A DNA stretch of 51,492 nucleotides from Acetobacter indonesiensis (GCF_000963945.1 NZ_BAMW01000004.1:1-51492), one strand, 5' to 3'; positions 42,027 through 51,306 are shown, counted from the stretch's first letter. The notes: a model not told the origin generated them from the letters alone. Translations and numbers: made by a program.

Positions 42027-44260
42027 TAAAGTTTCTCTATGAAGGAGGATAAAAGACGCTTGGTGTCGCCACTTTCAAAGACGACCTCAAGATGGTGCCG
42101 GTCTGCACCGATAATAATGCCCGTGCCAAAACGTGGGTGGCGCACATGGTCACCCAGCTGGAACGAAACGGCGTTCTGTTCTGCCAGCAGCGGGTCTTGC
42201 CGTCTGCGGCTGGTCAGGGGCTGGCCGCTTTCAAACACAGAATCAGACAGGTTTAGCCCCCGGCGCTGGGTGCCGCCTTCAGTGTGGCGGTTTACGTGCT
42301 CGTCTGGCAGTTCGTCCAGAAAGCGGCTGGGCATGGAGGGCTGCCAGTTGGCATAGATGCGGCGGCTGCCTGCATGGTAAATCAGCGCATGTTTACGGGC
42401 ACGGGTAATGCCCACATAGGCCAGACGCCGTTCTTCCTCCAGCCCTTTCAGGCCGCCTTCATCCAGCGTCCGCTGTGATGGAAAAACGCCTTCCTCCCAC
42501 CCCGGAAGGAAAACGATGTCAAACTCCAGCCCCTTGGCCCCATGCAGCGTCATCAGGGATAGTTTGGCGTCGCCCGCGTTTTCGTCATGCTCCATAACCA
42601 GAGCAACATGCTCAAGGAACTCGCCAAGGGTGCCGAAGTCAGCAAGTGCGCGGACCAGTTCTTTCAGGTTTTCTAACCGGCCCGGTGCCTCTGGTGAGCG
42701 GTCATTGCGCCACATTTCCAGATAGCCGCTTTCTTCCAGCAGATGCTCAACCGCCACAACATGGCCTTCACGGGCCAGAATATCCCGGGTGGTGGCCAGC
42801 ACGTCTATCAGCTTGGCAACCTGATCGGCCATTTTACCTTTTACACCCCCCTCGGTCAGCAGTGCCTGAGTGCCAGCGGCCAGCGGTACCGTTCTGCTGC
42901 GGGCAGCGGCATGAAATTTCTGGAGTGCCGCCGGACCGACACCGCGTTTGGGCGTGTTGATAATCCGTTCGAACGCCAGATCATCCGCGGGTTGGTGCAC
43001 GGCACGCATATAAGCCAGTGCGTCACGGATTTCAGCCCGTTCATAAAAACGTACGCCGCCAACAATGCGGTAGGGCAGGCCGGTTTGCACCAATCGTTCT
43101 TCAAATGCGCGGGTCTGAAACCCGGCCCGCACCAGAATGGCCATTTCGGCCAGAGAATGCCCCTGTGCCCGGAATTTTTCAGCGGCGTCACATACAGCGC
43201 GCGCTTCAGCATCTGAATCCCACACGCCAGTGACACTGACTTTTTCCCCGCTGGCATCTTCCTTGCCCGAGCGGAGTGTTTTCCCCAGTCGTTCCCCATT
43301 ATGGGCAATCAGCCCGGCTGCTACGCCCAGAATATGTTGGGTTGAGCGATAATTTCGCTCCAGCCGGACAATTTCAGCGCCGGGGAAGTCTTTTTCAAAG
43401 CGGAGAATGTTCTCCACTTCCGCCCCGCGCCAGGAATAGATGGACTGGTCATCATCCCCCACACAGCAGATGTTTGAAGGAAAGCCGTTTCGTTTCGCCA
43501 GTAGGCGCAGCCACAGATACTGAACCGTGTTGGTGTCCTGATATTCATCCACCAGAATATAGCGAAACAGGCGATGATACTGGTCAAGCACATCTGCTCT
43601 GGTGCGCAGAATTTCCGTGACATGCAGCATCAGGTCACCAAAATCGCAGGCGTTTAGCTGACGCAGACGGGTCTGGTAGGCTGCATAGATGGCGCGGGCG
43701 TGACCTTCCGCAAAATCAGACTCCTCGGCGTCTGTTACGCGCTCCGGGGTCAGACCACGATCTTTCCAGCGTTGAATGACACCCATCAGGCCCGGGGCTG
43801 GCCAGCGTTTGGTGTCGATACGCCACGGCTCCATCACCTGCTTCAGCAGGCGGATCTGGTCGTCAGTGTCCAGAATCGTGAAGCTGTTGGTCAGCCCCAC
43901 ATATTCGGCATGGCGGCGCAGCATCCGGGCACACAGCGCGTGAAAAGTCCCCAGCCAGAGGCCTTCTGCCGGTTCGCCTAGAATAAAGCTTATCCGCTCC
44001 CGCATTTCACGGGCGGCTTTGTTGGTGAAGGTTACGGCCAGAATCTGCCAGGGCTTGGCACGGCCTGTCAGCAGAATATGGGCAAAACGGGTGGTCAGCA
44101 CCCGCGTCTTGCCTGTGCCAGCCCCTGCCAGCACCAGCAAAGGGCCGTCGGTTGTTTCGATGGCGGCCCGCTGTTCCGGGTTCAGGCGGGCCAGATAAGA
44201 CTCGCCTTCACCCGAGGGTGATGAAAAAAGCGGAGAGGAGGGGTGTTCTGACGTATTCAC
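42026..44260 (-). CDS. uvrD: UvrD/PcrA-type DNA helicase II
   Basis: A 744-residue superfamily 1A helicase for nucleotide-excision and mismatch repair. Motifs in order are Q-motif LNPEQRAAIE, Walker A AGAGTGKTRVL, TFTNKAAREM (Ia), VDEYQDTN (II), GDDDQSIYSWRGA (III), RNYRST (IV), TLHGAKGLEFD (V) and VGITRARK (VI). GTG 44260 follows AAGGG by 5 nt; the long upstream frame to 44425 lies antisense to the radC-like gene and is rejected. The intergenic gap to the divergent radC gene is only 48 bp, so promoters overlap. Confidence 0.94.
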   Translation of the reverse strand: MNTSEHPSSPLFSSPSGEGESYLARLNPEQRAAIETTDGPLLVLAGAGTGKTRVLTTRFAHILLTGRAKPWQILAVTFTNKAAREMRERISFILGEPAEGLWLGTFHALCARMLRRHAEYVGLTNSFTILDTDDQIRLLKQVMEPWRIDTKRWPAPGLMGVIQRWKDRGLTPERVTDAEESDFAEGHARAIYAAYQTRLRQLNACDFGDLMLHVTEILRTRADVLDQYHRLFRYILVDEYQDTNTVQYLWLRLLAKRNGFPSNICCVGDDDQSIYSWRGAEVENILRFEKDFPGAEIVRLERNYRSTQHILGVAAGLIAHNGERLGKTLRSGKEDASGEKVSVTGVWDSDAEARAVCDAAEKFRAQGHSLAEMAILVRAGFQTRAFEERLVQTGLPYRIVGGVRFYERAEIRDALAYMRAVHQPADDLAFERIINTPKRGVGPAALQKFHAAARSRTVPLAAGTQALLTEGGVKGKMADQVAKLIDVLATTRDILAREGHVVAVEHLLEESGYLEMWRNDRSPEAPGRLENLKELVRALADFGTLGEFLEHVALVMEHDENAGDAKLSLMTLHGAKGLEFDIVFLPGWEEGVFPSQRTLDEGGLKGLEEERRLAYVGITRARKHALIYHAGSRRIYANWQPSMPSRFLDELPDEHVNRHTEGGTQRRGLNLSDSVFESGQPLTSRRRQDPLLAEQNAVSFQLGDHVRHPRFGTGIIIGADRHHLEVVFESGDTKRLLSSFIEKL

Positions 44261-44308
44261 TTGACCCTTATATAGTCTTGCACGCCTAAGGCCAATCGGA
44301 GCAATGGA

Positions 44309-45112
44309 ATGGACGGCCCGTTGAGAGAAGAAAAACGAGCTCGGCCCGAGGCCCGGAAAGCACCGATTTTTCCAAGTACAGGGCCATCTGGCCATAGGCA
44401 GCGTATGCGGTGGCGTGTGTTGCAACGTGGCGCGTCTTCGCTGGCGGATTACGAAATTCTGGAAATGCTGCTGTTTCCCGGTGTGCCTCGCCGCGATACC
44501 AAGCCGCTAGCCAAGGCCTTGCTCAACCATTTCGGGTCTCTGGCAGCGGTATTGGGGGCATCGGAAGACGCACTGCGTGCTGCGGGCGTTGGCCCTGCGA
44601 ACTGCAAGCTGCTGGGGCTGGTGCCTTCTATTGCTGACCGGATGGGCACCCCTGACTCGGTATGCCGCACAGATATCGGAAGTTGGGACAATCTGCTGGC
44701 CTACTGCGATACGCACTATGCTGGGCTGCCAGCCGGTAGCCTGCGTGTCCTGTTTCTGGATAGTCGGAACCAGTTGCTGGAAGATGAAGCTGTGCCTGCG
44801 GATGGGCTGACAGCAGAGTCTGCTCGGGGCCAGATGGTGTCACCGGCATTGGAAAAGGCCCAGCAGGATAGTCCTGTGCGACAGGCTGTTGCCGGGATAT
44901 TGCAGCGCGCGCTGGCCCTGCATGCATCCGCTCTCATTACGGTGCGACTAGCGGAGCCGTCGTTTACTCCTGACCGGCAGATGGCGGCAGATAGTCTTTT
45001 TGTTCAGGCTCTTCTTAAAAATGCGCCCTTACTGACGGTTGAACTGCATGACCATCTAGTGCTTCAGAACGGCGCATGGCGCAGTTTCCGACTTGTGGGG
45101 CAAGATTGGTGA
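44309..45112 (+). CDS. RadC-like protein with a degenerate JAB/MPN domain
   Basis: A 267-residue paralog of RadC. The N-terminal helix-hairpin-helix half is recognisable (SLADYEILEMLLFPGVPRRDT...LLNHFGSLAAVL). The C-terminal half aligns to the metalloprotease-like JAB fold, but the ligand motif HxHPSGxxxxPSxxD is replaced by VRLAEPSFTPDRQMAAD (212-228), losing both His. It is therefore unlikely to bind zinc. ATG 44309 follows GGAG by 7 nt. The stop overlaps the GTG of the intact radC gene (GTGA), so the two are co-translated and may form a dimer of unlike halves. Confidence 0.8.
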   Translation: MDGPLREEKRARPEARKAPIFPSTGPSGHRQRMRWRVLQRGASSLADYEILEMLLFPGVPRRDTKPLAKALLNHFGSLAAVLGASEDALRAAGVGPANCKLLGLVPSIADRMGTPDSVCRTDIGSWDNLLAYCDTHYAGLPAGSLRVLFLDSRNQLLEDEAVPADGLTAESARGQMVSPALEKAQQDSPVRQAVAGILQRALALHASALITVRLAEPSFTPDRQMAADSLFVQALLKNAPLLTVELHDHLVLQNGAWRSFRLVGQDW

Positions 45113-45894
45113 GCAAACCCGTCTCATCCAGAAAAGATGTCGCAAAGCGGCAGGCGGTTTCGACCAATCCTAACGGCTTTGCGGATATGGGGCAGAAGCT
45201 GAAGACAATGCTGCCCGCCGTATCCGCGCAACTGGAGCAATTGTTTCAAAATACGCCTAAAAGCGACAAAACTGAAACGCAGGCTATTTCTGACCCAGAC
45301 CTGCTGACAGGGTTAATTACCGTCATAAAGCCACGGCAGGAAAAGCCCGACGCTGTTGCTGCGGCTTTGCTCAAACGGTTTGGTTCCTTGGCTGGCGTGA
45401 TAAGTGCGCCGCCCGAAACACTTCTGGCCGCTACAGATAATGATGCATTGTTGGCGGTCTATTTTCAGCTTGTTCATGAAGCAGCAGTCAGGCTGCATCG
45501 GGCGCGCGTAAAACAGGCTGGTGTCTTGGCGGATAAGGAGCAGCTTTACCGGTATTTACGCGCCATTTTGTCGCAAGAGTCAGTAGAGCAGGTGAGGGTT
45601 CTGTTTCTGGATGAAGCACATACGCTGCTGGCTGATGAAATGCAGAGTCGCGGTACGGTCGATCACACACCGATTTATCCAAGGGAAGTTGTGCGCCGCG
45701 CGCTGGAACTAAAGGCCCACTATTTGGTACTGGTGCATAACCACCCAAGCGGTGATCCATCACCGTCACAGGATGATGTCACCATGACGCACCACATTGT
45801 GCAGGCGGCGGATATTATGGGCATAACCGTTTGGGACCACGTCATTGTCGGTGGTCAGAAATTATGTAGTTTGAAAGAAGAAGGACTTTTTTAA
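45109..45894 (+). CDS. radC: RadC-family JAB-domain protein (intact)
   Basis: A 261-residue RadC homolog. GTG 45109 is used because it overlaps the upstream stop (GTGA) and has GGGG ahead; ATG 45076 would lie well inside the upstream gene. The Glu (EMQSRGTVD, about 177) and the JAMM site VHNHPSGDPSPSQDD (His210, His212, Asp223) are complete. The N-terminal HhH part is weak. RadC's true cell function is unsettled; older DNA-repair claims are doubtful, and roles near integrative elements are suspected. No mobile element is seen here. Confidence 0.88.
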   Translation: MSKPVSSRKDVAKRQAVSTNPNGFADMGQKLKTMLPAVSAQLEQLFQNTPKSDKTETQAISDPDLLTGLITVIKPRQEKPDAVAAALLKRFGSLAGVISAPPETLLAATDNDALLAVYFQLVHEAAVRLHRARVKQAGVLADKEQLYRYLRAILSQESVEQVRVLFLDEAHTLLADEMQSRGTVDHTPIYPREVVRRALELKAHYLVLVHNHPSGDPSPSQDDVTMTHHIVQAADIMGITVWDHVIVGGQKLCSLKEEGLF

Positions 45895-45910
45895 GCCCTT
45901 CTTCTTGATG

Positions 45911-45929
45911 GCAGTCGTGACTGCTTTTG
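45911..45929 (+). terminator. Short terminator after radC
   Basis: GCAGT-CGTG-ACTGC is followed by TTTTGTT, 16 nt after the radC stop. An alternative 8-bp stem, GAAGAAGG/CCTTCTTC, spans the stop codon itself. Confidence 0.55.
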
Positions 45930-47111
45930 TTAGGGTGCAGTAATTTCTTCTTCGGCGATTTCTGGGGAAGCCAGAGGGCCGAGAGCATCCTGAATACCGA
46001 GTTTTCCCGGCAGGCTGCCATACGGGAAAATCATGTTCACATGCCCCATTTTACGGCCCGGCCGAGCGTCTTCCTTCCCATAAAGGTGGGGCAACAACGT
46101 TGGGGCCGCAATAATCTGCGGCCAGAGTGCAATATCGTCCGGGCCGATCAGATTTTTCATGACGGCATCTGAATGGCGGATAGTAGGGGGCAGCGGCATA
46201 CCTGCAACAGCCCGAATATGCATTTCAAACTGGTCAACCGGGCAGGCATCCATCGTCCAGTGCCCCGAATTGTGTGGGCGTGGAGCAATCTCGTTCACCA
46301 GCAGCACCCCGGATTGATCTAGGAACATTTCCACACCCAGAATACCAACCAGATCAAGCTTTTCAGCAATCGAGACGGCGAGAGCCTGCGCACGGGCGGA
46401 GATACTGGGCTCAACAGGGGCAGGGGCCAGAGTAAGGTCAAGAATCCCGTCCCGGTGTTCATTCATGCCGGGGTCGAAGCATCGCACCGTGCCATCAACA
46501 CCGCGTACCACCATGACGCTAAGTTCACAGGCAAAGCTGACCATACCTTCCGCCACAAGCGGATGCGGAGCCAGCGCATGAAAAGCGTCTTCCAGTTCAT
46601 CCAGATGATGAATGCGGCGTTGGCCTTTGCCGTCATAGCCATTACGCGTGGTTTTCAGGATAAAAGGCAGGCCAAGTTTTTTTGCCGCATTATGCAGGGA
46701 AGAAAGGTCCGTTACGGCATGCCATGGGGCCAGCGGAATATCGTTGTCCGTAAAAAACGTCTTTTCAGCCAGTCTGTCCTGACTGATGCGTAAAATATGC
46801 CCCGAGGGCCGCACCGGGCAGTATTGAGACAGACAATCCATGGCATCGGCGCTGATGTTTTCGAATTCAAACGTCACGACATCGACGGTGCGGGCAAAGG
46901 CGTCCAGTGCCTGTAGATCATCATAGGCACCCAATGTCACACCGTGGGATACCTGCGCGCCGGGGCTATTCGGGTCTTTGGTCAGAATCTGGGTGCGGAA
47001 GCCTAGCTTGGCGGCAGCCATAGCGGACATGCGGCCAAGCTGACCGCCCCCGACAATGCCGATAACGGCGTTAGGCCCAAGAACCGAAGTGGTGGAGGAT
47101 TTCGACGTCAT
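45930..47111 (-). CDS. purK: N5-carboxyaminoimidazole ribonucleotide synthase
   Basis: A 393-residue ATP-grasp enzyme of purine synthesis that carboxylates AIR with bicarbonate and ATP. The N-terminal domain starts [16 protein letters not shown]-grasp features are [27 protein letters not shown] and [15 protein letters not shown]. The ATG 47111 overlaps the purE stop as ATGA, so purE and purK are coupled, giving stoichiometric amounts of the enzymes for successive steps. Confidence 0.96.
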   Translation of the reverse strand: MTSKSSTTSVLGPNAVIGIVGGGQLGRMSAMAAAKLGFRTQILTKDPNSPGAQVSHGVTLGAYDDLQALDAFARTVDVVTFEFENISADAMDCLSQYCPVRPSGHILRISQDRLAEKTFFTDNDIPLAPWHAVTDLSSLHNAAKKLGLPFILKTTRNGYDGKGQRRIHHLDELEDAFHALAPHPLVAEGMVSFACELSVMVVRGVDGTVRCFDPGMNEHRDGILDLTLAPAPVEPSISARAQALAVSIAEKLDLVGILGVEMFLDQSGVLLVNEIAPRPHNSGHWTMDACPVDQFEMHIRAVAGMPLPPTIRHSDAVMKNLIGPDDIALWPQIIAAPTLLPHLYGKEDARPGRKMGHVNMIFPYGSLPGKLGIQDALGPLASPEIAEEEITAP

Positions 47112-47647
47112 TCTGCGTCAGTCATTGGTGAGTTAGCAACAGATGCCGTTTGCAAAGCGCGCCATGCTTCCAGCCGGGCAGCCAGTTCTGGTTCCTGCAA
47201 TGCCAGAATGGCGGCAGCCAACAGCGCCGCATTTTTGGCACCGGAAGAACCAATGGCCAGCGTACCTACAGGCACGCCGCCAGGCATCTGCACGATTGAA
47301 AGCAGGCTATCCATGCCTTTCAGGGCGCGTGATTCAACCGGAACGCCCAGAACAGGCAGACGCGTCCATGCAGCGCACATACCGGGCAAATGGGCTGCCC
47401 CACCAGCACCGGCAATAATGACAGACAAACCCCGCCCAGCAGCACTTTTGGCATAGTCTGCCAGTCGGTCTGGCGTACGGTGCGCAGACACGATCAGCGT
47501 TTCGTGGGGAATTTCAAGGTCTGTCAGCAGGGCATCTGCATGACGCATGGTTTCCCAATCTGACTGACTGCCCATGATAATGCCCACTTTGGGGGCAGAG
47601 GTATCAGTCTGGGCTGTGGAGGCGGGCAGGGGGGCAGTTTCGCTCAC
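47108..47647 (-). CDS. purE: N5-CAIR mutase, catalytic subunit
   Basis: A 179-residue class I PurE that converts N5-CAIR to CAIR. The core is [14 protein letters not shown], with [14 protein letters not shown] (catalytic His) and [12 protein letters not shown] 19-residue Ala/Thr-rich N-terminal extension precedes it. The start is GTG 47647 with a weak ribosome site. It lies 30 nt behind ydcH and overlaps purK. Confidence 0.95.
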   Translation of the reverse strand: MSETAPLPASTAQTDTSAPKVGIIMGSQSDWETMRHADALLTDLEIPHETLIVSAHRTPDRLADYAKSAAGRGLSVIIAGAGGAAHLPGMCAAWTRLPVLGVPVESRALKGMDSLLSIVQMPGGVPVGTLAIGSSGAKNAALLAAAILALQEPELAARLEAWRALQTASVANSPMTDAE

Positions 47648-47677
47648 GGTTAGGCTGTATCCAGTGTTGAAAAACGG

Positions 47678-47884
47678 TCAGGCAATATCGTCGGGGATCA
47701 GATGGCTTTCAAGCCATGCAATACGGTCACGAAGCAACAGTTTTCGCTTCTTTAACCGTTGAAGGTGCAGTTGATCGGTCTGGGTGCTCTCTTGGGTCAG
47801 TCGGCTGATGATTGTATCCAGATCACGATGTTCACTACGTAGTTCGTGCAGTTGGCCAAGCAGTGAATCGCGGTCTTTCAGCAT
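47678..47884 (-). CDS. YdcH-family (DUF465) small protein
   Basis: A 68-residue coiled-coil-like protein of the YdcH family: LLGQLHELRSEHRDLDTIISRL then LKKRKLLLRDRIAWLESHL. Its function is unknown. ATG 47884 follows GGAG at 10 nt. It leads the purE-purK operon, and a second YdcH-type gene lies divergent at 48117. Confidence 0.85.
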   Translation of the reverse strand: MLKDRDSLLGQLHELRSEHRDLDTIISRLTQESTQTDQLHLQRLKKRKLLLRDRIAWLESHLIPDDIA

Positions 47885-48116
47885 GGTGATGTGTCTCCGG
47901 CGTGACGAATCATGCGACGATAATCAGATGAGGAAGGGGTTTCCTGCTCGAAAGATATAGTTTTGCGCATGTCAGGGACGGACACCAGCGGCAAAGATTA
48001 AAAATACAGACATGAATGCTACGCATGGCTCGGCTGCGTGGATTATTAAAAAAACATGAAAAAAACATGGAAGCCTGCGTTACGGTATTATGACCATCAA
48101 CCGAATGGAGGCAGCG

Positions 48117-48281
48117 ATGACGCTCCTGTCGAGAATTGAAAGTCTAAAATCTCGCCACTCACGGATTGATCAGCAGATTTCTGCGGAAGGGGGCCGACCC
48201 CGACCAGATGAGCGTGTTCTCATCACCCTCAAGCTTCAAAAACTCAGGCTAAAGGAAGAGATAGAACGTCTCTCGTCGTGA
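48117..48281 (+). CDS. YdcH-family (DUF465) small protein, second copy
   Basis: A 54-residue protein: MTLLSRIESLKSRHSRIDQQ, then PRPDERVLITLKLQKLRLKEEIERL, the YdcH pattern. ATG 48117 lies 5 nt after GGAGG; an upstream ATG at 48090 lacks such a site. It is divergent from the first ydcH, with a 232-bp shared upstream region. Confidence 0.85.
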   Translation: MTLLSRIESLKSRHSRIDQQISAEGGRPRPDERVLITLKLQKLRLKEEIERLSS

Positions 48282-48362
48282 CCATATGACGGGAAAAGAT
48301 TTTTACAGCCATTCACTGTGGTGCATCTTCTTCCCATAGCCTGCCAGGAAAGATACCGGCAT

Positions 48363-48400
48363 AAAAAGGGGGAGGCTAAGTGCCACCCCCTTTAATTTTT
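48363..48400. terminator. Bidirectional intrinsic terminator
   Basis: AAAGGGGG (48365-48372) pairs with CCCCCTTT (48386-48393), extended by GGC/GCC inside, with T-rich tails on both strands. It terminates trcR on the minus strand and could also stop ydcH transcripts. Confidence 0.85.
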
Positions 48401-49009
48401 TTAGTCTTCCACGCTTGGTGATGTGTGCTCTGGCGCATCTTCAAGCAAAGCTGCTGGCGGCTGAGGAATTTCCTGGCCTTCGCGTTCCAGACGCAGTGTT
48501 GCAGCGGTTACAGCTGCATTCAGGTCTGTCTGGCTGCACAAGCCAATAGTCACCGGATCACGCGGTTTAATGTTGGGTGAGTTCCAGTGCTGCTTGTTCC
48601 GCACCTTGGCGATAGTATCCTTGGTGGTGCCCAGCAGTTTGACAATTTCCTGATCACCCAGCTGTGGGAAGTTACGCAGCAGGAAGGCAATCCCATCCGG
48701 ACGATCATGACGTTTAGCCACAGGCGTATAACGTGCGCCTTTGGAGCGACGTTTGACAGGGTTGCCAGAGCTAAGAATTTTCAGTTTGGCGTCAGGGTTG
48801 GCTTCGCACCGGCTGATTTCTTCCTGTGTCAGCTGACGGTTGGCAACAGGGTCGTACCCAACAATCCCCTGTGCAACTTCACCATCTGCAATGGCTTGCA
48901 CTTCCAAAGGGTGCATCCCGCAGAATTCAGCAATCTGGGTAAAGCTGAGAGCTGTCTTTTCAATCAACCACACGGCGGTGGCCTTCGGCATCAGCGGTAG
49001 GGTCGTCAT
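48401..49009 (-). CDS. trcR: TrcR-like DUF1013 protein
   Basis: A 202-residue protein of the alphaproteobacterial DUF1013 family. In Caulobacter, TrcR travels with RNA polymerase and controls cell-cycle genes (family knowledge). The N-terminus MTTLPLMPKATAVWLIEKT matches the family start; FTQIAEFCGMHPLEVQAIADGEVA and FPQLGDQEIVKLLGTTKDTIAKVR are helix-turn-helix-like segments. ATG 49009 follows AGGA by 8 nt; the longer frame upstream is low-complexity and rejected. It lies downstream of hsp20 and rpmE on the same strand, separated by about 200 nt. Confidence 0.88.
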   Translation of the reverse strand: MTTLPLMPKATAVWLIEKTALSFTQIAEFCGMHPLEVQAIADGEVAQGIVGYDPVANRQLTQEEISRCEANPDAKLKILSSGNPVKRRSKGARYTPVAKRHDRPDGIAFLLRNFPQLGDQEIVKLLGTTKDTIAKVRNKQHWNSPNIKPRDPVTIGLCSQTDLNAAVTAATLRLEREGQEIPQPPAALLEDAPEHTSPSVED

Positions 49010-49216
49010 CGGTTCCATCCTGTCGTCGGGCGGCGCTTGCGCAGGCACCGGAGAAAGTGACGGTTCGGAAACTTCCGAAGGCCCGCGTGCCTGCCGGCGC
49101 GCATTAGTTGGCGACGATATGGGGGGAGGGCCCCGCATAGGTCAAGCAGCAAATGCACGAATATAAAAAAGGAGGAGCAGAAGCCCCTCCTTTTCCGTCA
49201 AAATAACACTGCCAAT

Positions 49217-49729
49217 TTACGCGGCAGCCGCGGGAAGGTCGGGATGTGACGGCGTTCCGCGTGCTTCAGAAGAGACAGCGACTGTGCTGGATGCATAGTT
49301 CGGAACAGACGGACCAGATTGTACCGGAATACGACGAGGCTTGAGGGCCTCTGGCATAATCTGACGGACGGCAATGCGTAGCAGCCCGTTGTTCATGTCG
49401 GCACCGGTGACTTCGACATGGTCAGCCAAGGCAAAACGGCGTTCGAATGCGCGCCGTGCGATACCGCGATGAAGGATTTCTCCTTCATTTTGTGGTTCGC
49501 TTACACGACCGGACACAACCAACGTGTTGTCCTGAACCACCAGTTCAATATCATCTGATCCAAATCCTGCTACGGCCATAGTCAGGGCATAGCTGTCATT
49601 GCCTGTTTTCGCGATGTCATAGGGGGGATAGCTGGGGGTCGCGGTGTTTCGTGCAGCCGTATCCATCACCTGTGCCAAGCGGTCAAAGCCAATAGCGGTA
49701 CGGAACAGCGGTGCAAAATCATAACTCAT
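49217..49729 (-). CDS. Small heat-shock protein (Hsp20/IbpA type)
   Basis: A 170-residue alpha-crystallin-type chaperone. The N-terminal MSYDFAPLFRTAIGFDRL is typical of the IbpA class. The alpha-crystallin domain runs from about 38 to 135 (YDIAKTGNDSYALTMAVAGF...ADHVEVTGADMNNGLLRIAV), followed by the C-terminal RRIPV anchor. ATG 49729 has a strong GAGGAGG site, embedded in a ROSE-like thermometer. It prevents aggregation during heat or ethanol stress. Confidence 0.94.
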   Translation of the reverse strand: MSYDFAPLFRTAIGFDRLAQVMDTAARNTATPSYPPYDIAKTGNDSYALTMAVAGFGSDDIELVVQDNTLVVSGRVSEPQNEGEILHRGIARRAFERRFALADHVEVTGADMNNGLLRIAVRQIMPEALKPRRIPVQSGPSVPNYASSTVAVSSEARGTPSHPDLPAAAA

Positions 49730-49850
49730 GAGAAAAACCTCCTCGTTCAGCAAGGTCATGCCAGCAGGATAAGCCCCCTTACGGCGGGCACGCTGGCGAT
49801 AATCAGATAAGAGGAAAGCCCCGTTTCGGGCACTTTCTTCAACGCTAAAC
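49730..49850 (-). promoter_or_regulatory. ROSE-type RNA thermometer upstream of hsp20
   Basis: In the minus-strand leader, CCTTGCT (49749-49755) can pair with the GAGGAGG Shine-Dalgarno (49738-49744) around a 4-nt loop, leaving a bulged G. That UUGCU pairing with the ribosome site is the hallmark of ROSE elements. Two further hairpins lie upstream: GCCAGC...GCTGGC, and AAAG-GCCC...GGGC-CTTT. The prediction is that heat melts the last hairpin and frees translation. I recognised this by eye; it was not folded by computer. Confidence 0.75.
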
Positions 49851-49856
49851 GTGGAA

Positions 49857-49887
49857 AACCCCGCCTCCTGATTCAAGAGGCGGGGTT
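49857..49887 (-). terminator. Intrinsic terminator after rpmE
   Basis: AACCCCGCCTC and GAGGCGGGG form an 11-bp stem on the minus strand, followed by TTTTCC. It separates rpmE from the hsp20 leader. Confidence 0.85.
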
Positions 49888-49920
49888 CCAGATTTTTCAT
49901 ACAGCCTAAAAAGCGGCGTA

Positions 49921-50148
49921 TTACTTGGAGCGTGTGCCGATACCAGCAAAGCGCTTGTTGAACTTTGCCACCTGGCCCCCGGTGTCGAGCATGCGCTGCA
50001 CGCCTGTCCATGCCGGATGAGACTTCGTGTCTACGTCCAGACGCAGCGTATCGCCGGGTTTGCCGTAGCAAGACCGCGTCTGGTATTCGGTGCCATCGGT
50101 CATGATGACAGTGATTTCGTGGTAGTCAGGGTGAATGCCGGGTTTCAT
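49921..50148 (-). CDS. rpmE: 50S ribosomal protein bL31
   Basis: A 75-residue L31: [44 protein letters not shown]. Only one Cys is present, so it is the zinc-free (C-minus) form. ATG 50148. Confidence 0.96.
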   Translation of the reverse strand: MKPGIHPDYHEITVIMTDGTEYQTRSCYGKPGDTLRLDVDTKSHPAWTGVQRMLDTGGQVAKFNKRFAGIGTRSK

Positions 50149-50424
50149 GATGGATCTTTCAGTTCAAACAAAGCTGTCCCGATGCCGACCGGGCTCGCGT
50201 GCGAGTGCATATACCTATCTGTGCGTCAGGGATCAACAACTACCGGCGCAAGAATCCTTCAACAGGCAGTTTACAGTGCGTTTTCTGACAGACTGTGTTG
50301 CAGAATTGTAAAGAAGCATCTTATCGCGACGGAAAATAACCACACTCCGTCTTTTATCTTGTGGAGTACCACGCAAAATTGGTACAGGCAGGTATTATTT
50401 TAGAAATGAAGGAAAGCGTTCTGT

Positions 50425-50883
50425 ATGGCTGACATTAAATCTCGGGTGCATGCTCCCGGCTGGGTGGGCGAGTTCCGCGCCTTTATTATGCGTGGCAATG
50501 TGGTTGATCTGGCCGTCGGTGTTATCATCGGTGCTGCGTTCACCTCTATTGTGAACAGCCTGGTGAAAGATATCTTCAACCCGATTATCGGGCTGCTGAT
50601 TGGCGGGATTGATTTTTCCAACCTGTTTGTCACCCTGAAGGGCCCACATCTGGCAACGCTAGCGGAAGCCCAGAAAGCAGGTGCTGTGACCATTAACATT
50701 GGTCTGTTTGTGAATGCGGTCATTCAGTTCCTGATTGTCGGTCTGGTTATCTTCTGGACAGTCAAAGCACTGACCCGCATGCATGTGCGCGAAGACGCCG
50801 CTCCGGCCGAACCACCAGCCCCCACAAAGACAGAACTGCTGCTCGAACAAATCCGTGACGAACTGGCAGCCCGCAAGGTTTAA
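50425..50883 (+). CDS. mscL: Large-conductance mechanosensitive channel
   Basis: A 152-residue pentameric channel that opens under membrane tension and releases solutes on hypo-osmotic shock. The N-terminal amphipathic helix and TM1 appear as EFRAFIMRGNVVDLAVGVIIGAAF, and TM2 as GLFVNAVIQFLIVGLVIFW, followed by a Pro-rich linker and the C-terminal helix LLEQIRDELAA. The insertion LKGPHLATLAEAQKAGAVTIN in the periplasmic loop is normal in length. ATG 50425 follows AAGGAAAG. The upstream 276 bp to rpmE hold no gene. Confidence 0.95.
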   Translation: MADIKSRVHAPGWVGEFRAFIMRGNVVDLAVGVIIGAAFTSIVNSLVKDIFNPIIGLLIGGIDFSNLFVTLKGPHLATLAEAQKAGAVTINIGLFVNAVIQFLIVGLVIFWTVKALTRMHVREDAAPAEPPAPTKTELLLEQIRDELAARKV

Positions 50884-50952
50884 TTGCTGATTGTCGGCTG
50901 ACAGTCTGAATGGTTGTTTTCGGAAAGGCGGATGTGAGGTAGGCTACATTTT

Positions 50953-51306
50953 ATGAAGCAACCAGCATCTGCTTTTCCGTTTCTTTTGCGCCGTTTCTGC
51001 GGCCTATGTTGCACCATGGTGGGCATGAGCCTGTTGGCTGGGTGCCACACCTCTATGACAACAGTCAAAATAACTCCCACACCAACCACGCTACTATATA
51101 GCTATATCATCGCCCACGGTATGGTACGGGGAAGGGTAATGTCAGGCGACCTTGCGCCACAGGACGTTATTCGACTGGCTCAAGCCGATCAGATGGCGTT
51201 GCTGAGTGTGCTGAGGGTAGAGCAGGATCCTTCATATGAGAATATTAAGTATGCTAAGAGGATTAGCGAGAATTTCATTGGGTTAATTCAAAGAGGAGGG
51301 TTCTAA
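50953..51306 (+). CDS. Hypothetical lipoprotein
   Basis: A 117-residue protein with a signal sequence and lipobox SLLAGC (Cys31). The mature part (about 86 residues) is helical, with a Thr/Pro-rich start (SMTTVKITPTPTT). I do not recognise the family. ATG 50953 has GTGAGG 8-13 nt upstream. It follows mscL by 69 nt and may be co-transcribed. Confidence 0.6.
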   Translation: MKQPASAFPFLLRRFCGLCCTMVGMSLLAGCHTSMTTVKITPTPTTLLYSYIIAHGMVRGRVMSGDLAPQDVIRLAQADQMALLSVLRVEQDPSYENIKYAKRISENFIGLIQRGGF

